A stretch of DNA of 64,000 nucleotides from JAZGGS01 sp963764825. Lineage in GTDB: Bacteria > Bacteroidota > Ignavibacteria > Ignavibacteriales > Ignavibacteriaceae. The notes below the pieces were generated by a model, which saw only the letters and a program-made list of their open reading frames with translations, was not told where the DNA came from and did no database searches. Positions 47,481 to 57,537 of the stretch are shown here, one piece after another. The DNA lies in NCBI GenBank assembly GCA_963764825.1, contig CAVXUA010000003.1:536046-600045 (forward strand), written 5' to 3'. Numbering within the stretch: the first letter of the stretch is position 1; every line of letters begins with the position of its first letter. The translations under genes and the position numbers were made by a program.

Positions 47481-50400
47481 ATGAACCGCGTGCGAACCTG
47501 GGTATTTCCCATGTGGTTTATGGTATTTATTCCACTCGTCGCCGCGGCTCAAGACAGCGACAAGAAGACGGACAAGACGCCCGGGTTGAACGCGTCGGTC
47601 GTTTCGGGGCTGCGACTGCGAGGAATCGGGCCGGCGTTCATGTCGGGCCGGATCGTCGACATTGCGGTCGATCCCGAGGACCGGAGCACGTGGTATGTGG
47701 CAGCCGCTTCAGGCGGCGTCTGGAAGACGACCAATGCCGGCACCACCTGGAAGCCAATTTTCGACAACTACGGTTCGTATTCGATCGGCTGCCTGGCGAT
47801 CGATCCGAACAACCGGCACGTCATCTGGGTTGGGACGGGCGAGAACAACAGCCAGCGCAGCGTCGGATACGGCGACGGCCTCTACAAATCACTGGACGGT
47901 GGCAAGAGTTTCCAAAGAGTCGGCCTGGAGAACTCCGAGCACATCGGCAAGATTCTGATCGATCCGCGCAATTCGGACGTGGTTTACGTGGCGGCTCAAG
48001 GTCCGTTATGGGCGCCGGGCGGGGACCGGGGACTGTACAAGACGACCGATGGCGGCAAGACGTGGAAATGCGTGCTGGAGATCAGCGAGAACACGGGCGT
48101 ATCGACGTTCATTTTGATCCGCGCGATCCCGATACACTGTACGCCTCGGCCTACCAGCGACGGCGCCACGTCTGGACGCTGCTCAACGGCGGCCCGGAGT
48201 CGGGTCATCTACAAGTCGACCGATGCAGGCGCAACCTGGCGAAAGATCAATCGCGGTTTGCCCGGCGTGGACATGGGCCGGATCGCACTTGCCGTTTCGC
48301 CCATCAAACCGGACGTCGTTTACGCATTGGTCGAAGCGGCCGAAGAGCCAAGGTGGATTCTTCAAATCTTTGGACCGAGGCGAGACGTGGTCGAAGCAGA
48401 GCGACTATGAAAGCCGCAGCCCGCAATACTATCAGGAGATCTTCGCCGATCCCCATGTGTTCGACCGGATCTATTCGATGGATGTCCGTGATGATGGTCA
48501 TCGGACAATGGCGGCAAGGACGTTCACACCGTTGGGTGAGCAGTGGAAACATGTGGACAACCACGCGTTGGTGATCGATCCGGCCGACGCGGACCATCTG
48601 CTGATCGGGTGCGACGGCGGCTTGTACGAAACGTGGGATCGGGGCAAGAACTACGACTTCAAAGCCAATCTTCCGCTCGCACAGTTCTACAAAATCGCCG
48701 TGGACAATTCGCTGTCCGTTTTACAACGTCTACGGCGGCACACAGGACAATGCCACTCAGGGCGGTCCGACTACGCACGAAGAACATCCATGGGATCCGC
48801 AACAGCGACTGGTTCATTACGGTTTTCGGCGACGGTTTCGATCCGGCCGTCGATCCGGAAGATCCGAACATCGTTTATTCGCAGTGGCAATATGGTGGTT
48901 TGATCCGGTTGGACCGGAAGACGGGTGTACGCATCGACATCAAACCGCAGCCTGATCAAGACGGTCCCGCATTGCGTTGGAACTGGGACTCGGCGTTACT
49001 GATCAGTCCCCATTCACCCCATCGGCTCTACTACGCAGCTCAGATCCTGTTCCGCAGCGACGATCGTGGCGATACCTGGAAGGCGGTGAGTCCCGACCTG
49101 ACGCGAAACCTGGACCGCAACACCTTGAAAGTGATGGGTCGAGTTTGGGGTGTTGACGCCGTTGCCAAGAACAATTCGACATCGTTTTACGGATCGATCG
49201 TCACCGTTTCCGAATCGCCATTGGTCGAGGGACTGTTGTACGTCGGGACAGACGACGGGCTGGTCCAGATCAGCGAAGACGGAGGCGAAAACTGGCGCAA
49301 GGTCGAGGAATTTGAAACGCTGGACGTTCCGGAATACTGCTTTTGTCAGCGATATCGAGGCGTCGCTGCACGATCCCGACACGGTGTACGTCGTGTTGTA
49401 CAACTACAAGCGCGGTGACTTCAAACCATACGTCGTCAAGAGTGCGGATCGCGGACGCACGTGGATGTCGATCACCGGCGATCTGCCCGAACGCGGTTCC
49501 ACCTACACGATCGTTCAAGATCACGTCAAGCCGAACTTGCTGTTTGTTGGCACGGAATTCGGCCTGTTCTTCACGACTCGACGGCGGGCGAGAAATGGAT
49601 CCCGTTGAAGGGCAGGACTCCCGACGATCGCGGTCCGGGACCTGGAAATTCAGCGAGCGAGAAAACGACTTGGCCGTTGGGACGTTTGGGCGCGGTTTCT
49701 ACATCCTGGATGATTACACTCCACTTGCGCGAACTGAGTGAAGAGCTGGTCGAAAAGGACGCGCACATCTTCCCGATCAAGAAGGCGTTGATGTACATCG
49801 AAACGAATCCGCTTGGTGGCGGCGACAAGGCATTTCAGGGAGCGAGTTTCTTCACCGCCCCCAATCCGCCATTCGGAGCGACGTTTACCTATTGGCTCGG
49901 CAACTCGTTGGAAACCCAAAAGGGCAAACGGCAGATCCCAGGATCATGCGCTGGCCAAACAGGGTAAGGATGTGCCCTACCCAGTTGGAGCGAATTGAAA
50001 GCGGAAGATCGAGAGGAATCCCCGCGGGTGTTCCTGACCGTACGCGACACGAATGGTGATGTCGTTCGGCATATTGCCGGCTCAACCTCCAAAGGAATGC
50101 ATCGAGCAACATGGAACTACCGCCACACCGGCTACACACCAGCTCAAACCAGCGGTGACAGCTCCGGGCCCTTGGCCGTGCCGGGCAGGTACACCGTAAG
50201 CGTTTCGACGGCAATCGACGGCAACGTGACCCAGATCGCCGGCCCAACGGAGTTCGAAGTCGAACCGCTTGGTGCGGCCACGATCCCTGAACAGGATCGA
50301 GCAGAGGTGTTGGCATTCCAAAAGAAAACGGGAGCACTTCAGCGAGCGGTCATGGGCGCTTTTCAAGTGGCCCAGGAGTCGGCGAATCAACTGAAGTACA

Positions 50401-50770
50401 TGAAAAACGTGATCGCCACCACGCCCGGCATCGATCCGAAACTGGCGGCCAAAGCACGAGAGTTGGAACTGCGATTGCAGGACGTGCTGGAACGATTCTC
50501 GGGTGACCCCACCCGGCCGCGACGCAGCGAGCCTGCAACTCCAGGGATCTTGAGCCGAGTACAGACCGTCGTGCGCGGCCACTGGTCCACTACGCACGGA
50601 CCCACGAACACGCACCGCAAGAGTTACGAGATTGCCGCGGATGAGTTCGCCAAGATCCTGGGCGATCTGAGAAAGCTGGTCGATAAGGAGATGGTGGCTT
50701 TAGGGAATAAACTTGAGGCCGCTGGGCGCCCTGGACACCCGGCCGCGGCATCCCGCGCTGGAGTCGGTAA
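47481..50770 (+). CDS. VPS10/sortilin-like BNR-repeat exported protein, frame broken
   Basis: About 1,095 codons. The start MNRVRTWVFPMWFMVFIPLV is a signal peptide ending at AAAQ. LRGIGPAFMSGRIVDIAVDP opens the propeller; BNR units include GVWKTTNAGTTWKPIF, GLYKSLDGGKSFQRV, GLYKTTDGGKTWK and VIYKSTDAGATW. At least eight frame changes interrupt it, each inside family sequence. The C-terminal helical part ends, after restoring one G near 50732, in GAPWTPGRGIPRWSR and TAA at 50768-50770. The listed frame would otherwise run into repeat R3 to 50897. Same family and domain order as the AT-rich gene at 23320. Role unknown. Confidence 0.82.
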
Positions 50771-51011
50771 GGCGAGCGTGGGGTGGAAGCCCCATGGTAG
50801 TGCGACCAGTGACGGTGTATCACAGAATGACATGGAGCATCGCCACCAGCTACCACCAGGAAGCTTACGCATCCGGCTCGCCTTGAGGCGCTGGTAAGGC
50901 GAGCGTGGGGTGGAAGCCCCATGGTAGTGCGACCAGTGACGGTGTATCACAGAATGACATGGAGCATCGGCACCAGCTACCACCAGGAAGCTTACGCATC
51001 CGGCTCGCCTT
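50766..51011. repeat. R3: 119-base element in tandem, period 127
   Basis: Copies at 50766-50884 and 50893-51011 differ at one base (CGCCACC/CGGCACC). Each begins AAGGCGAGC after GGT and ends GCTCGCCTT, so the ends are inverted repeats. The first copy starts on the stop codon of the VPS10-like gene. A fragment in the other orientation (AAGGCGAGCCGGATGCGTAA) lies at about 56703. Confidence 0.92.
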
Positions 51012-51072
51012 GGAACATTGGCATCCCGCGTCGTGACAGAGTCTGGACATTCTCACGTTTGGGAGGAATCAG

Positions 51073-52575
51073 ATGTTGGCAAAACCGTTCGGCAAACGAT
51101 TTGTGTTGGCAATGATCGCCGTCCTATCGGTAACTCAACTGATCAGCCGTGCGGTTCGATCCGCCGAACCCGCACGACGAAACGTGGTGTTCGTCCTCAG
51201 CGACGACCATCGTTACGACTTCATGGGCTTCATGCCGCAGTGCCCGGAATTCCTGGAAACGCCCAACATGGACCGCATGGCGCGCGAAGGAGCCCATCTG
51301 GCCAACGCGTTTGTCAGCACGTCGCTGTGCTCGCCCAGCCGAGCGTCGATCTTGACGGGCCAGTACATGCACCATCATCGCGTCGTGGACAACCAGCGGC
51401 CGGTCCCGAAGGGAACGGTCTTCTTTCCCCAATACCTGCAGACAGGCCGGTTACCAGACGGCCTTCGTCGGCAAATGGCACATGGGACACGACCACGACG
51501 CATCCGCGCCCGGGGTTCGACCATTGGGTCAGTTTCCGCGGCCAAGGAGCCTACTTCGACCCGACGTTGAACATCAACGGCAATCGCAAAGAATTCGAGG
51601 GCTACACCACCGACATCCTGACCGACCAGGCGATTCAATGGCTGGAGCAGACGCGATCCGGACAAACCGTTTTTTCTGTACCTGTCGTTCAAAGCGGTTC
51701 ACTATCCGTTTCAACCGGCCCAGCGCCACCAGGGCCGATACGAAGACGCAGCCGATCGATTACCCCGAGACGATGGCCAATACGGAGCGGAACTACCAGA
51801 CGCAACCGCACTGGGTCCGCGAGCGGCGGTACAGCATCCACGGCATCGACCACATGGAGACCGGCGCCTTTCGACAAGGATCCCGTTCCCGATTTCGACG
51901 ACCTGTATCACAGCTACTGCGAGACGGTCCACGGGCTGGACGAGAACCTCGGCCGCGTGCTGGAGTACCTGGACGAAGACCGGCCTGACGCGACAACACG
52001 CTGGTGATCTACATGGGCGACAACGGTTTTGAGTTGGGCGAACACGGGTTCTACGACAAACGAGATGCGTTCGAGCATTCGATCCGCGTCCCGATGCTGG
52101 CCTACGCCCCGGGCCTGATCGAGCCCGGCACACGAGTCGAGCAGATGGTCCAGAACATCGACATCGCGCCGACCGTCCTGGACGCTTGCGGCGTGCAGCG
52201 TGCCCGAGCGGGCACAGATGGACGGCCGGTCGTTCCTGCCGCTGCTGCAGGGCGAGAACGATCCCGTGGCGCGATCACATTCTGTACGAGTATCACTGGG
52301 AGTGGAATTTCCCGGCCACGCCCACGACGTTCGCCATCCGCACGGACCGGTACAAGTACATCTTCTACCACGGCCTGTGGGACCACAACGGCTTTTACGA
52401 TCTGAAGACCGACCCGATCGAACGGCACAACTTGATCCATGTCCCGGCATATCGTGACACGGTCGAAACGCTCAAAACGCAACTGTTCGATGAACTTGAA
52501 GCGTCCGGCGGATTAATCTACCCCGTACGCCCACCGGCCGGCGACCGCCTGGACCAACGAAAACTGCGACGGTAA
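51073..52575 (+). CDS. Sulfatase, formylglycine type, frame broken
   Basis: Exported arylsulfatase-family enzyme. The signal peptide MLAKPFGKRFVLAMIAVLSV is followed by VVFVLSDDHRYDFMGF (metal Asp44, Asp45). The modification motif CSPSRASILTG has Cys86 as formylglycine precursor. After breaks near 51445, 51668 and others come KWHMGHDHDASAPRPGFD-like sequence, FKAVHYPF, YMGDNGFELGEHGFYDKR and YKYIFYHGLWDHNGFYDL. DPIERHNLI is the usual C-terminal landmark. About 500 residues. It removes sulfate esters, probably from polysaccharide, which fits the surrounding Gfo/Idh, DUF6807 and GH2 genes. Confidence 0.88.
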
Positions 52576-52576
52576 T

Positions 52577-53126
52577 CTAACGAACATCCGGCATGTCACG
52601 TGCCTGTTTCACGATGCGCATCTGCTGGTCGAGCCACGCTTCAAAACCTCGCTGGGTTGGGAAACCGGCCAGGATACCGGCTGCAAACGCGGCTCCGAGC
52701 ACGATGGAGTACAGCTGCCCTTCGAGCATATAGGCAATGATGTTACAGAAGGCAGCTCCCTCCAACATTGCACTGCCGATGATCGTTTTGTTCAGAAACA
52801 CCTGAGCCAGCTTTCCTTCGTCCGTATTCGGGGGCGTCCATCCAGCCGGTTGTCGGAATCCTGGTGGTGGCCAGCTGCCGCGTGCGATGCTTCGGCACGC
52901 GGACGCGACAACCCATCCTGGAACGAGGAACCGTGGAATGACAAACGATACGCCAGCGGCGGCCATCACCATGCTCATGATGGCACCACCCTGAATCTGC
53001 TGCGGATCGGGATCCAGCACAAACACGACCACGGCGCCGAATGTAATCACGGCGCCAACCAGCGCGGCTACAATGATCTTCGCGACGCGAAGTGCGCTTC
53101 GGGTGAGTCTTTGACGTGGGTCCCAT
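52577..53126 (-). CDS. Small membrane protein, unknown, start uncertain
   Basis: The main frame gives VAKIIVAALVGAVITFGAVV and VFVLDPDPQQIQGGAIMSMV with two or three membrane helices, then KLAQVFLNKTIIGSAMLEGA and AAFAAGILAGFPTQRGFEAWL, and ends RIVKQARDMPDVR. The ATG at 53126 is in another frame (MGPTSKTHPKR...). One base change near 53090 would join it to the main frame. Unknown family. Convergent with the sulfatase gene: their ends are 2 bases apart. Confidence 0.55.
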
Positions 53127-53172
53127 TTCTGATCCCTCTGATTTTAGTTCAGGTCGCAACGGCAAATTTCTC

Positions 53173-53284
53173 AGAACGTGTCCCGACATTCAGAATTCCC
53201 TCACCCCCAACCGTCTCCCGCACGCGGGAGAGCGGGCCAATCGTGTCGCTTCGCGACCAGTTTGGCGATTCCGGGACACGTTCT
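53173..53284. repeat. Inverted repeat AGAACGTGTCCCG / CGGGACACGTTCT
   Basis: Arms at 53173-53185 and 53272-53284 enclose GC-rich DNA with CCCTCACCCCCAACCGTCTC, a common planctomycete spacer word. The right arm touches the true stop of the kinase gene, so it could act as its terminator or be a small mobile repeat. Confidence 0.7.
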
Positions 53285-54289
53285 CAGTTGGAGCTCTCAC
53301 GGTATTTCTTCAACACTTCCTGGGTGTCTTCCAGTTTCAATCGCGGCCCCATACTCGACACAATCCTCGGAGGCGGCTCGAGATGCCAAACCGCCGGCCT
53401 GGAGACAGGTCATCCCTGAAGTGATTCCGTACAAAAACGCGCCGGCAAACATGTCCCCTGCCCCAACGGTGTCAATCGCTGTCGTGGAGACCGGCGGAAT
53501 TTTCTGGAGCGACTGGCCATCGAACGCCACGGCACCGCGAGAACCGCAGGTGACGACGAACTGTTGTGCAATCTTCCGAAGAAACTCGAGCGCATCGTCA
53601 AGACTCCCGGTTTCCGCCATGCACATTGCTTCCTCTTCGTTCGCAAAGAGCAGGTCGACACCGTCACCCACCAATTCGTTCATGGCGGGTCGGAAATACT
53701 GAATGATATTTCGGTCAGACAACGAGAACGCCACCTTGACACCCTGCGACCGGGCGCGATCGGCCGCGAAAAGAGCCGCCTGCTGGCTCGACGCGCCCGT
53801 CACCAGGTAGCCTTCCACGTAGACAAATTTCGACTGAGCGACAATCGATGCATCAATGTCATCCGGTGATATTTCTGCCGACGCACCCAAAAAGGTATTC
53901 ATCGTGCGATCGGCATCGGGAGTCACCAACACGAGGCATTTTCCTGTGACACCCGCCGCCATCTGCTGGGCCGCGGCACCCGTGGTGACCCCCGCCCGCT
54001 CCAAATCTTGAATATAAAACGCTCCCATCTCATCATCGGCAACTCGACCCGAATAGAACGCGCTGCCACCGAACTGACTCAGCGCAATAATCGAATTAGC
54101 AGCTGAACCTCCACTGCCACGATGGCTTTCCTGAGCCCCCAGCCGTTCGACAATCTGCGCTTGTTGTACCTCGTCAACCAGCGTCATCGCCCCTTTATCA
54201 ATGCCTAGTTCGTGAAGTTGTTCCGGAGTGACTTCATACTCGATGTCGACTAACGCATTCCCAACACCATAAACGTCGTATTTCGTCAT
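53284..54289 (-). CDS. PfkB-family sugar/adenosine kinase, frame slip near the C-terminus
   Basis: Ribokinase-fold kinase of the adenosine-kinase type. MTKYDVYGVGNALVDIEYEV opens it, SHRGSGGSAANSIIALSQFG (about 55-74) is PfkB signature 1, and DTVGAGDMFAGAFLYGI holds the anion hole and catalytic Asp. The uninterrupted frame ends at 53297 with an unlikely tail. Shifting one base near 53375 gives ASRIVSSMGPRLKLEDTQEV and LKKYRESSN with a stop at 53284, the expected family end. So the listed C-terminus is an indel effect. It phosphorylates a nucleoside or sugar; the substrate is not certain. Cytoplasmic. Confidence 0.88.
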
Positions 54290-54582
54290 TTCTTCGATTC
54301 CTGGCTGCGTACAAAATCACCGGCGATTGGGACGAGTATAGCGTGGATTCACTGGGTTATATATGGAAGCGTAAAAAATGGGTGGAACACCGCACAAATT
54401 GCGCTCTTCGTCTCTCTTGATATTTCTCTGAGGGCGGAATGCGGAGCGGACGACTGCTGATCGTTAAGGGATTCACGGGTCTTCTCGCTGGCTCAGACGG
54501 ACCAGCGCTCCGCCGCGTGAGATGGGGATTAAGGATCGGCAAGAGAATTAAACCGGGATGTTCGCCCGCATTTTCGAAATCC

Positions 54583-54685
54583 TGTTTAACCGCAATCCCA
54601 GAGCGGAGATCGGCAGTAGAGTGTCCATTTCGCATGAATGTGCCACCGATCGGAGCGCCGGAATGCGCGCTCGCGGCCGGTAACC
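54583..54685. repeat. R2 repeat in the spacer before the SGNH hydrolase gene
   Basis: GTTTAACCGCAATCCCAGAG at 54583, then CGGAGATCGGCAGTAGAGTG and CACCGATCGGAGCGCCGGAA. The whole spacer 54290-54921 contains no gene I can support. Its last part reads CAGGGCGGCCAGGGCCGCC, a GC-rich hairpin. Confidence 0.8.
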
Positions 54686-54921
54686 GTCATATAAGGCGGC
54701 CGACCAAGATGCCGGTTTAATATTGACTGCGATCCTAAGACGATGATTTGGTAAGATGACGATTGAGACCAGGATCCGACCAACTGCGACGCTGCGAAAC
54801 CTCCGACCTTTCGCGAGCCGCAGGGCGGCCAGGGCCGCCAACCAAAGGGGTGCTACCGCACCCGTGCAGGAATCCGCACCCGTTGGTGGATGAATTCTTG
54901 CCAAGAAGACAAGTCTTTGTG

Positions 54922-56194
54922 ATGTCGCGTCGTAAAGAGCCAGACATGAATGTTCCCGCAAACCGTTCGCCTCGAAGGCGCCGGCCGCTGAGCACCAGGA
55001 AGAAGCTGCTTTTTGCATCCGTCGTGTTCACTCTGTTCCTGGCCGTGCTTTACGGCAGTACGGTCACCTGGCGTTCGCACAAATTGTACAACCTGCTCAA
55101 AGCGAATCGCCGCGGCTGGAAGGTACAGATCCATCGCCCCGATTCTCAACTTGGCTTCAGCACAATCCCCGGCGTCACATCGGCCGAACTCTTTCCGATC
55201 GGCACGGAAGTGCCAACAAAAATCGACGGAAACGGTTTCCGCATTCCACTCGACGAAGCGCCGCCACCGTCGGGCGACGCCGGCCCACTCGTCATGGCCC
55301 TCGGATGTTCCTTCACTTTTGGAGCCGCCTGTCCTGCGGAAGAGACGTTTCCGTTTCTTGTCGCCGAACGATTGCAGGGACGGAGCATCAACGCGGGAGT
55401 GTGCAGTTACGGCCTGGCCCAGATGCTCCTGTATGCTCGGAAAATCATCCCGCAATACGAGCCGGACCTTGTCTTGGTGCAATATTCACCGTGGCTGGTT
55501 GACCGAGCGTTGAGTTGTTACGCGCCACTTATTTCGGCAGACAGCCGGTCCCTTATTTTGCCGACAGCGATCATGGATTGATTATTCAACCGCCTCCATT
55601 TTCTCCAAGCGCGATCGATCCTCGGGTATACGATCGGACAGCACCTTCACTTGGCGATTACTTCTCGTTCACCGCCAAAGCCGGAGTTCCGCTTCTTCTT
55701 CACGATGACAGTCTGGGATTTTTGACATGGCTTCGACAATTGTTCGGGTTCTACACCGTGCCGACCGACCAGCGCAAGAGGTTGTTGATGCCGTCTATGG
55801 CGAACTGGAACGACTCTGCGCCAAGACAGGTGCCCGAATGGTAATTGTCATATTGGACAAAGTTGTTCCATCTGGCGAGCGTGAGACGCTCAACACACAA
55901 TCGGCAGCGATCGCGGATGCTCATACGGCGCTTGTGACACGGATCCCGGACGGCCCGATCGCCCACCGGAACATGATGTATCAATGGCAGTACGGGCATT
56001 GGCGCGGCGAACCGCCGGTTATGGTGGATGACCACCCCAACCGACTCGCGCACGAGATCATCACCCAAGAGATCATCGCAGCGCTTGAGCGTCAGGCGAG
56101 CGCACGTGCGTTAGCTTCCCGGTTGAAGCGGCAAGAGAGACGTCTTGAGATACCCTCGCCCAAGCCTTTTCCATTTTCCATTCCCCATCGATAA
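54922..56194 (+). CDS. SGNH/GDSL-type hydrolase, membrane-anchored, frame broken
   Basis: Starts MSRRKEPDMNVPANRS with a membrane anchor LLFASVVFTLFLAVLYGSTV (about 30-50). GPLVMALGCSFTFGAACPAEE holds block I of SGNH hydrolases with the nucleophile Ser. INAGVCSYGLAQMLLYARKI is block II-III-like (Gly). PDLVLVQYSPW follows. After breaks near 55515 and 55765 the end carries VDDHPNRLAHEIITQEI, block V with Asp and His of the triad. About 420 residues. Probably an esterase or acyltransferase-type enzyme acting outside the cytoplasm, in carbohydrate modification. Strictly the substrate is unknown. Confidence 0.78.
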
Positions 56195-56462
56195 CCCCAA
56201 ATTCTCCTTGTGCCATATCTATCCAAGATCCTCGTGAACATTGTCACAAGGATTTGTGCGGCAAGGATATTTAGAAGAAGCTGGTTATAGATTCGAGAAG
56301 AAAAATGAAGAGCGGAAGCTCGTATTGTCTGGCGGTCCTGCCGCTCTGTGCCACTTGTCGGAGATTTCGTTACTGCCGCCGCATGCATTTTTGAGAATGT
56401 GCCACTATTGAAGATCATTGTGAAGTTTTCACAAAGTTCGGATAACGTTTTCAAAAGTCTGT

Positions 56463-56676
56463 AATTAACCGCAATCCCAGAGCACGGAGTTGGGTTGTGA
56501 TTAGCCATCGCGGTTGCGGTCTCCACCAATCCGTGCGCGCGGATGCGCTTGCGGGGCCAGAAAACTCGAATTCCAGTTCCACCGGCCCCGCAAGCGCAGC
56601 GGCGCATCCGATCGGTGGTCAACTCAACCAAACGGATGATTTCTCGCCGATCTTCGCTCTGGGATTGCGGTTAAAT
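56463..56676. repeat. Back-to-back R2 repeats forming a large inverted repeat
   Basis: ATTAACCGCAATCCCAGAGC on the plus strand at 56464 and its reverse (GCTCTGGGATTGCGGTTAAA) ending at 56675. Inside, GGATGCGCTTGCGGGGCC (56539-56556) faces GGCCCCGCAAGCGCAGCGGC (56583-56602). The complete element, about 214 bases, can fold on itself. Confidence 0.85.
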
Positions 56677-56912
56677 AGCGCGGCCGAACCGCGACCATGA
56701 AGCAAGGCGAGCCGGATGCGTAAGCCTTAGGTCTTACCACATCTCGAGTCCGCGACGAAACGACCCCAAAATGCGTCAAACTGCAACGGTCAGGTAGCTG
56801 GGACGGGGACACTTGGGATCGCCTCAAAAATAAGTTCCACATTTCGTGGCCTGAGAGGTTTTACGCTGAAAGCGTTGCATTCCAAAGCCAGGCAATACGT
56901 GACGAGGCGGAG

Positions 56913-57236
56913 TTCTTTACGCTGAAAGCGTTGCATTCCGAAGCCCAGGGTCGCCGGGAGTTGCGGCGGTAGCCGCAACTCTCGGCGCACCCTGGGTACG
57001 GTGTAAGCAAACAACGTACCCTGAAGGGGTTCCACACGAAGAAAACCAACGCGCAACCAACCACCATCGTTTTCGCCGTGTGTAACACCTTCGGCGTAAA
57101 ACGGATTGGGGGACGTGTACCCAGGGTGCGCCGCCCCCCTGGCGGCAACCGCCAGGGGGGCGGCGACCCTGGGCTTCGGAATGCAACCCCTTCGGGGTAA
57201 AGAAACGACGAATCGAATCACCGAAGTTATTTTTGA
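56913..57236. repeat. MITE-like palindromic element R1, copy 2
   Basis: Left end TTCTTTACGCTGAAAGCG then TTGCATTCCGAAGCCCAGGG, right end GGCGACCCTGGGCTTCGGAA then TGCAACCCCTTCGGGGTAAA. The left and right ends are inverted repeats of over 30 bases. Two internal hairpins (GGGAGTTGCGG...CCGCAACTCTC; CCCCCCTGGCGG...CCGCCAGGGGGG). A left-end fragment precedes it at 56860. Right flank GAATCACCGAAGTTATTTTTGA also occurs near 34756. The 56195-57537 spacer carries only this, the R2 pair and the 39-base repeat. Confidence 0.85.
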
Positions 57237-57336
57237 GCGGTTCCTTGGCTTCACCATCCTACGCAAATGATGACCGAATTGTTACGACATGAATGTGGGC
57301 AGACCTAAGGCTCACACCCACCGCTCGCCTAAACTC

Positions 57337-57375
57337 AAAAATGCGCAAGAGAACAACAAATCACCCGACAGTAGA
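57337..57375. repeat. 39-base repeat, inverted partner of 46885
   Basis: AAAATGCGCAAGAGAACAAC...ACCCGACAGTAGAA, the exact reverse complement of 46885-46923. A weaker second unit (TTCGCGCAAGACAGCAACAA...CCGACAGTA) follows at about 57390. Confidence 0.9.
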
Positions 57376-57537
57376 ATAGGTTTTCGAAAATTCGCGCAAG
57401 ACAGCAACAAGTACTCCGACAGTACTAAACCAAGAGATCCCGAAGGGAGGTTATGAATCGGAATCAAAAAATGGGATCGGTCGCTTGCGATCTCAGCGCC
57501 TGGGCGTGAATGTTTTGAAAAAAATCGGCCCGAAGGT

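Noticed and set aside
50766..51011. Possible CRISPR array
   Set aside because: Only two long, almost identical units with an 8-base gap. No spacers of regular length and no cas genes.
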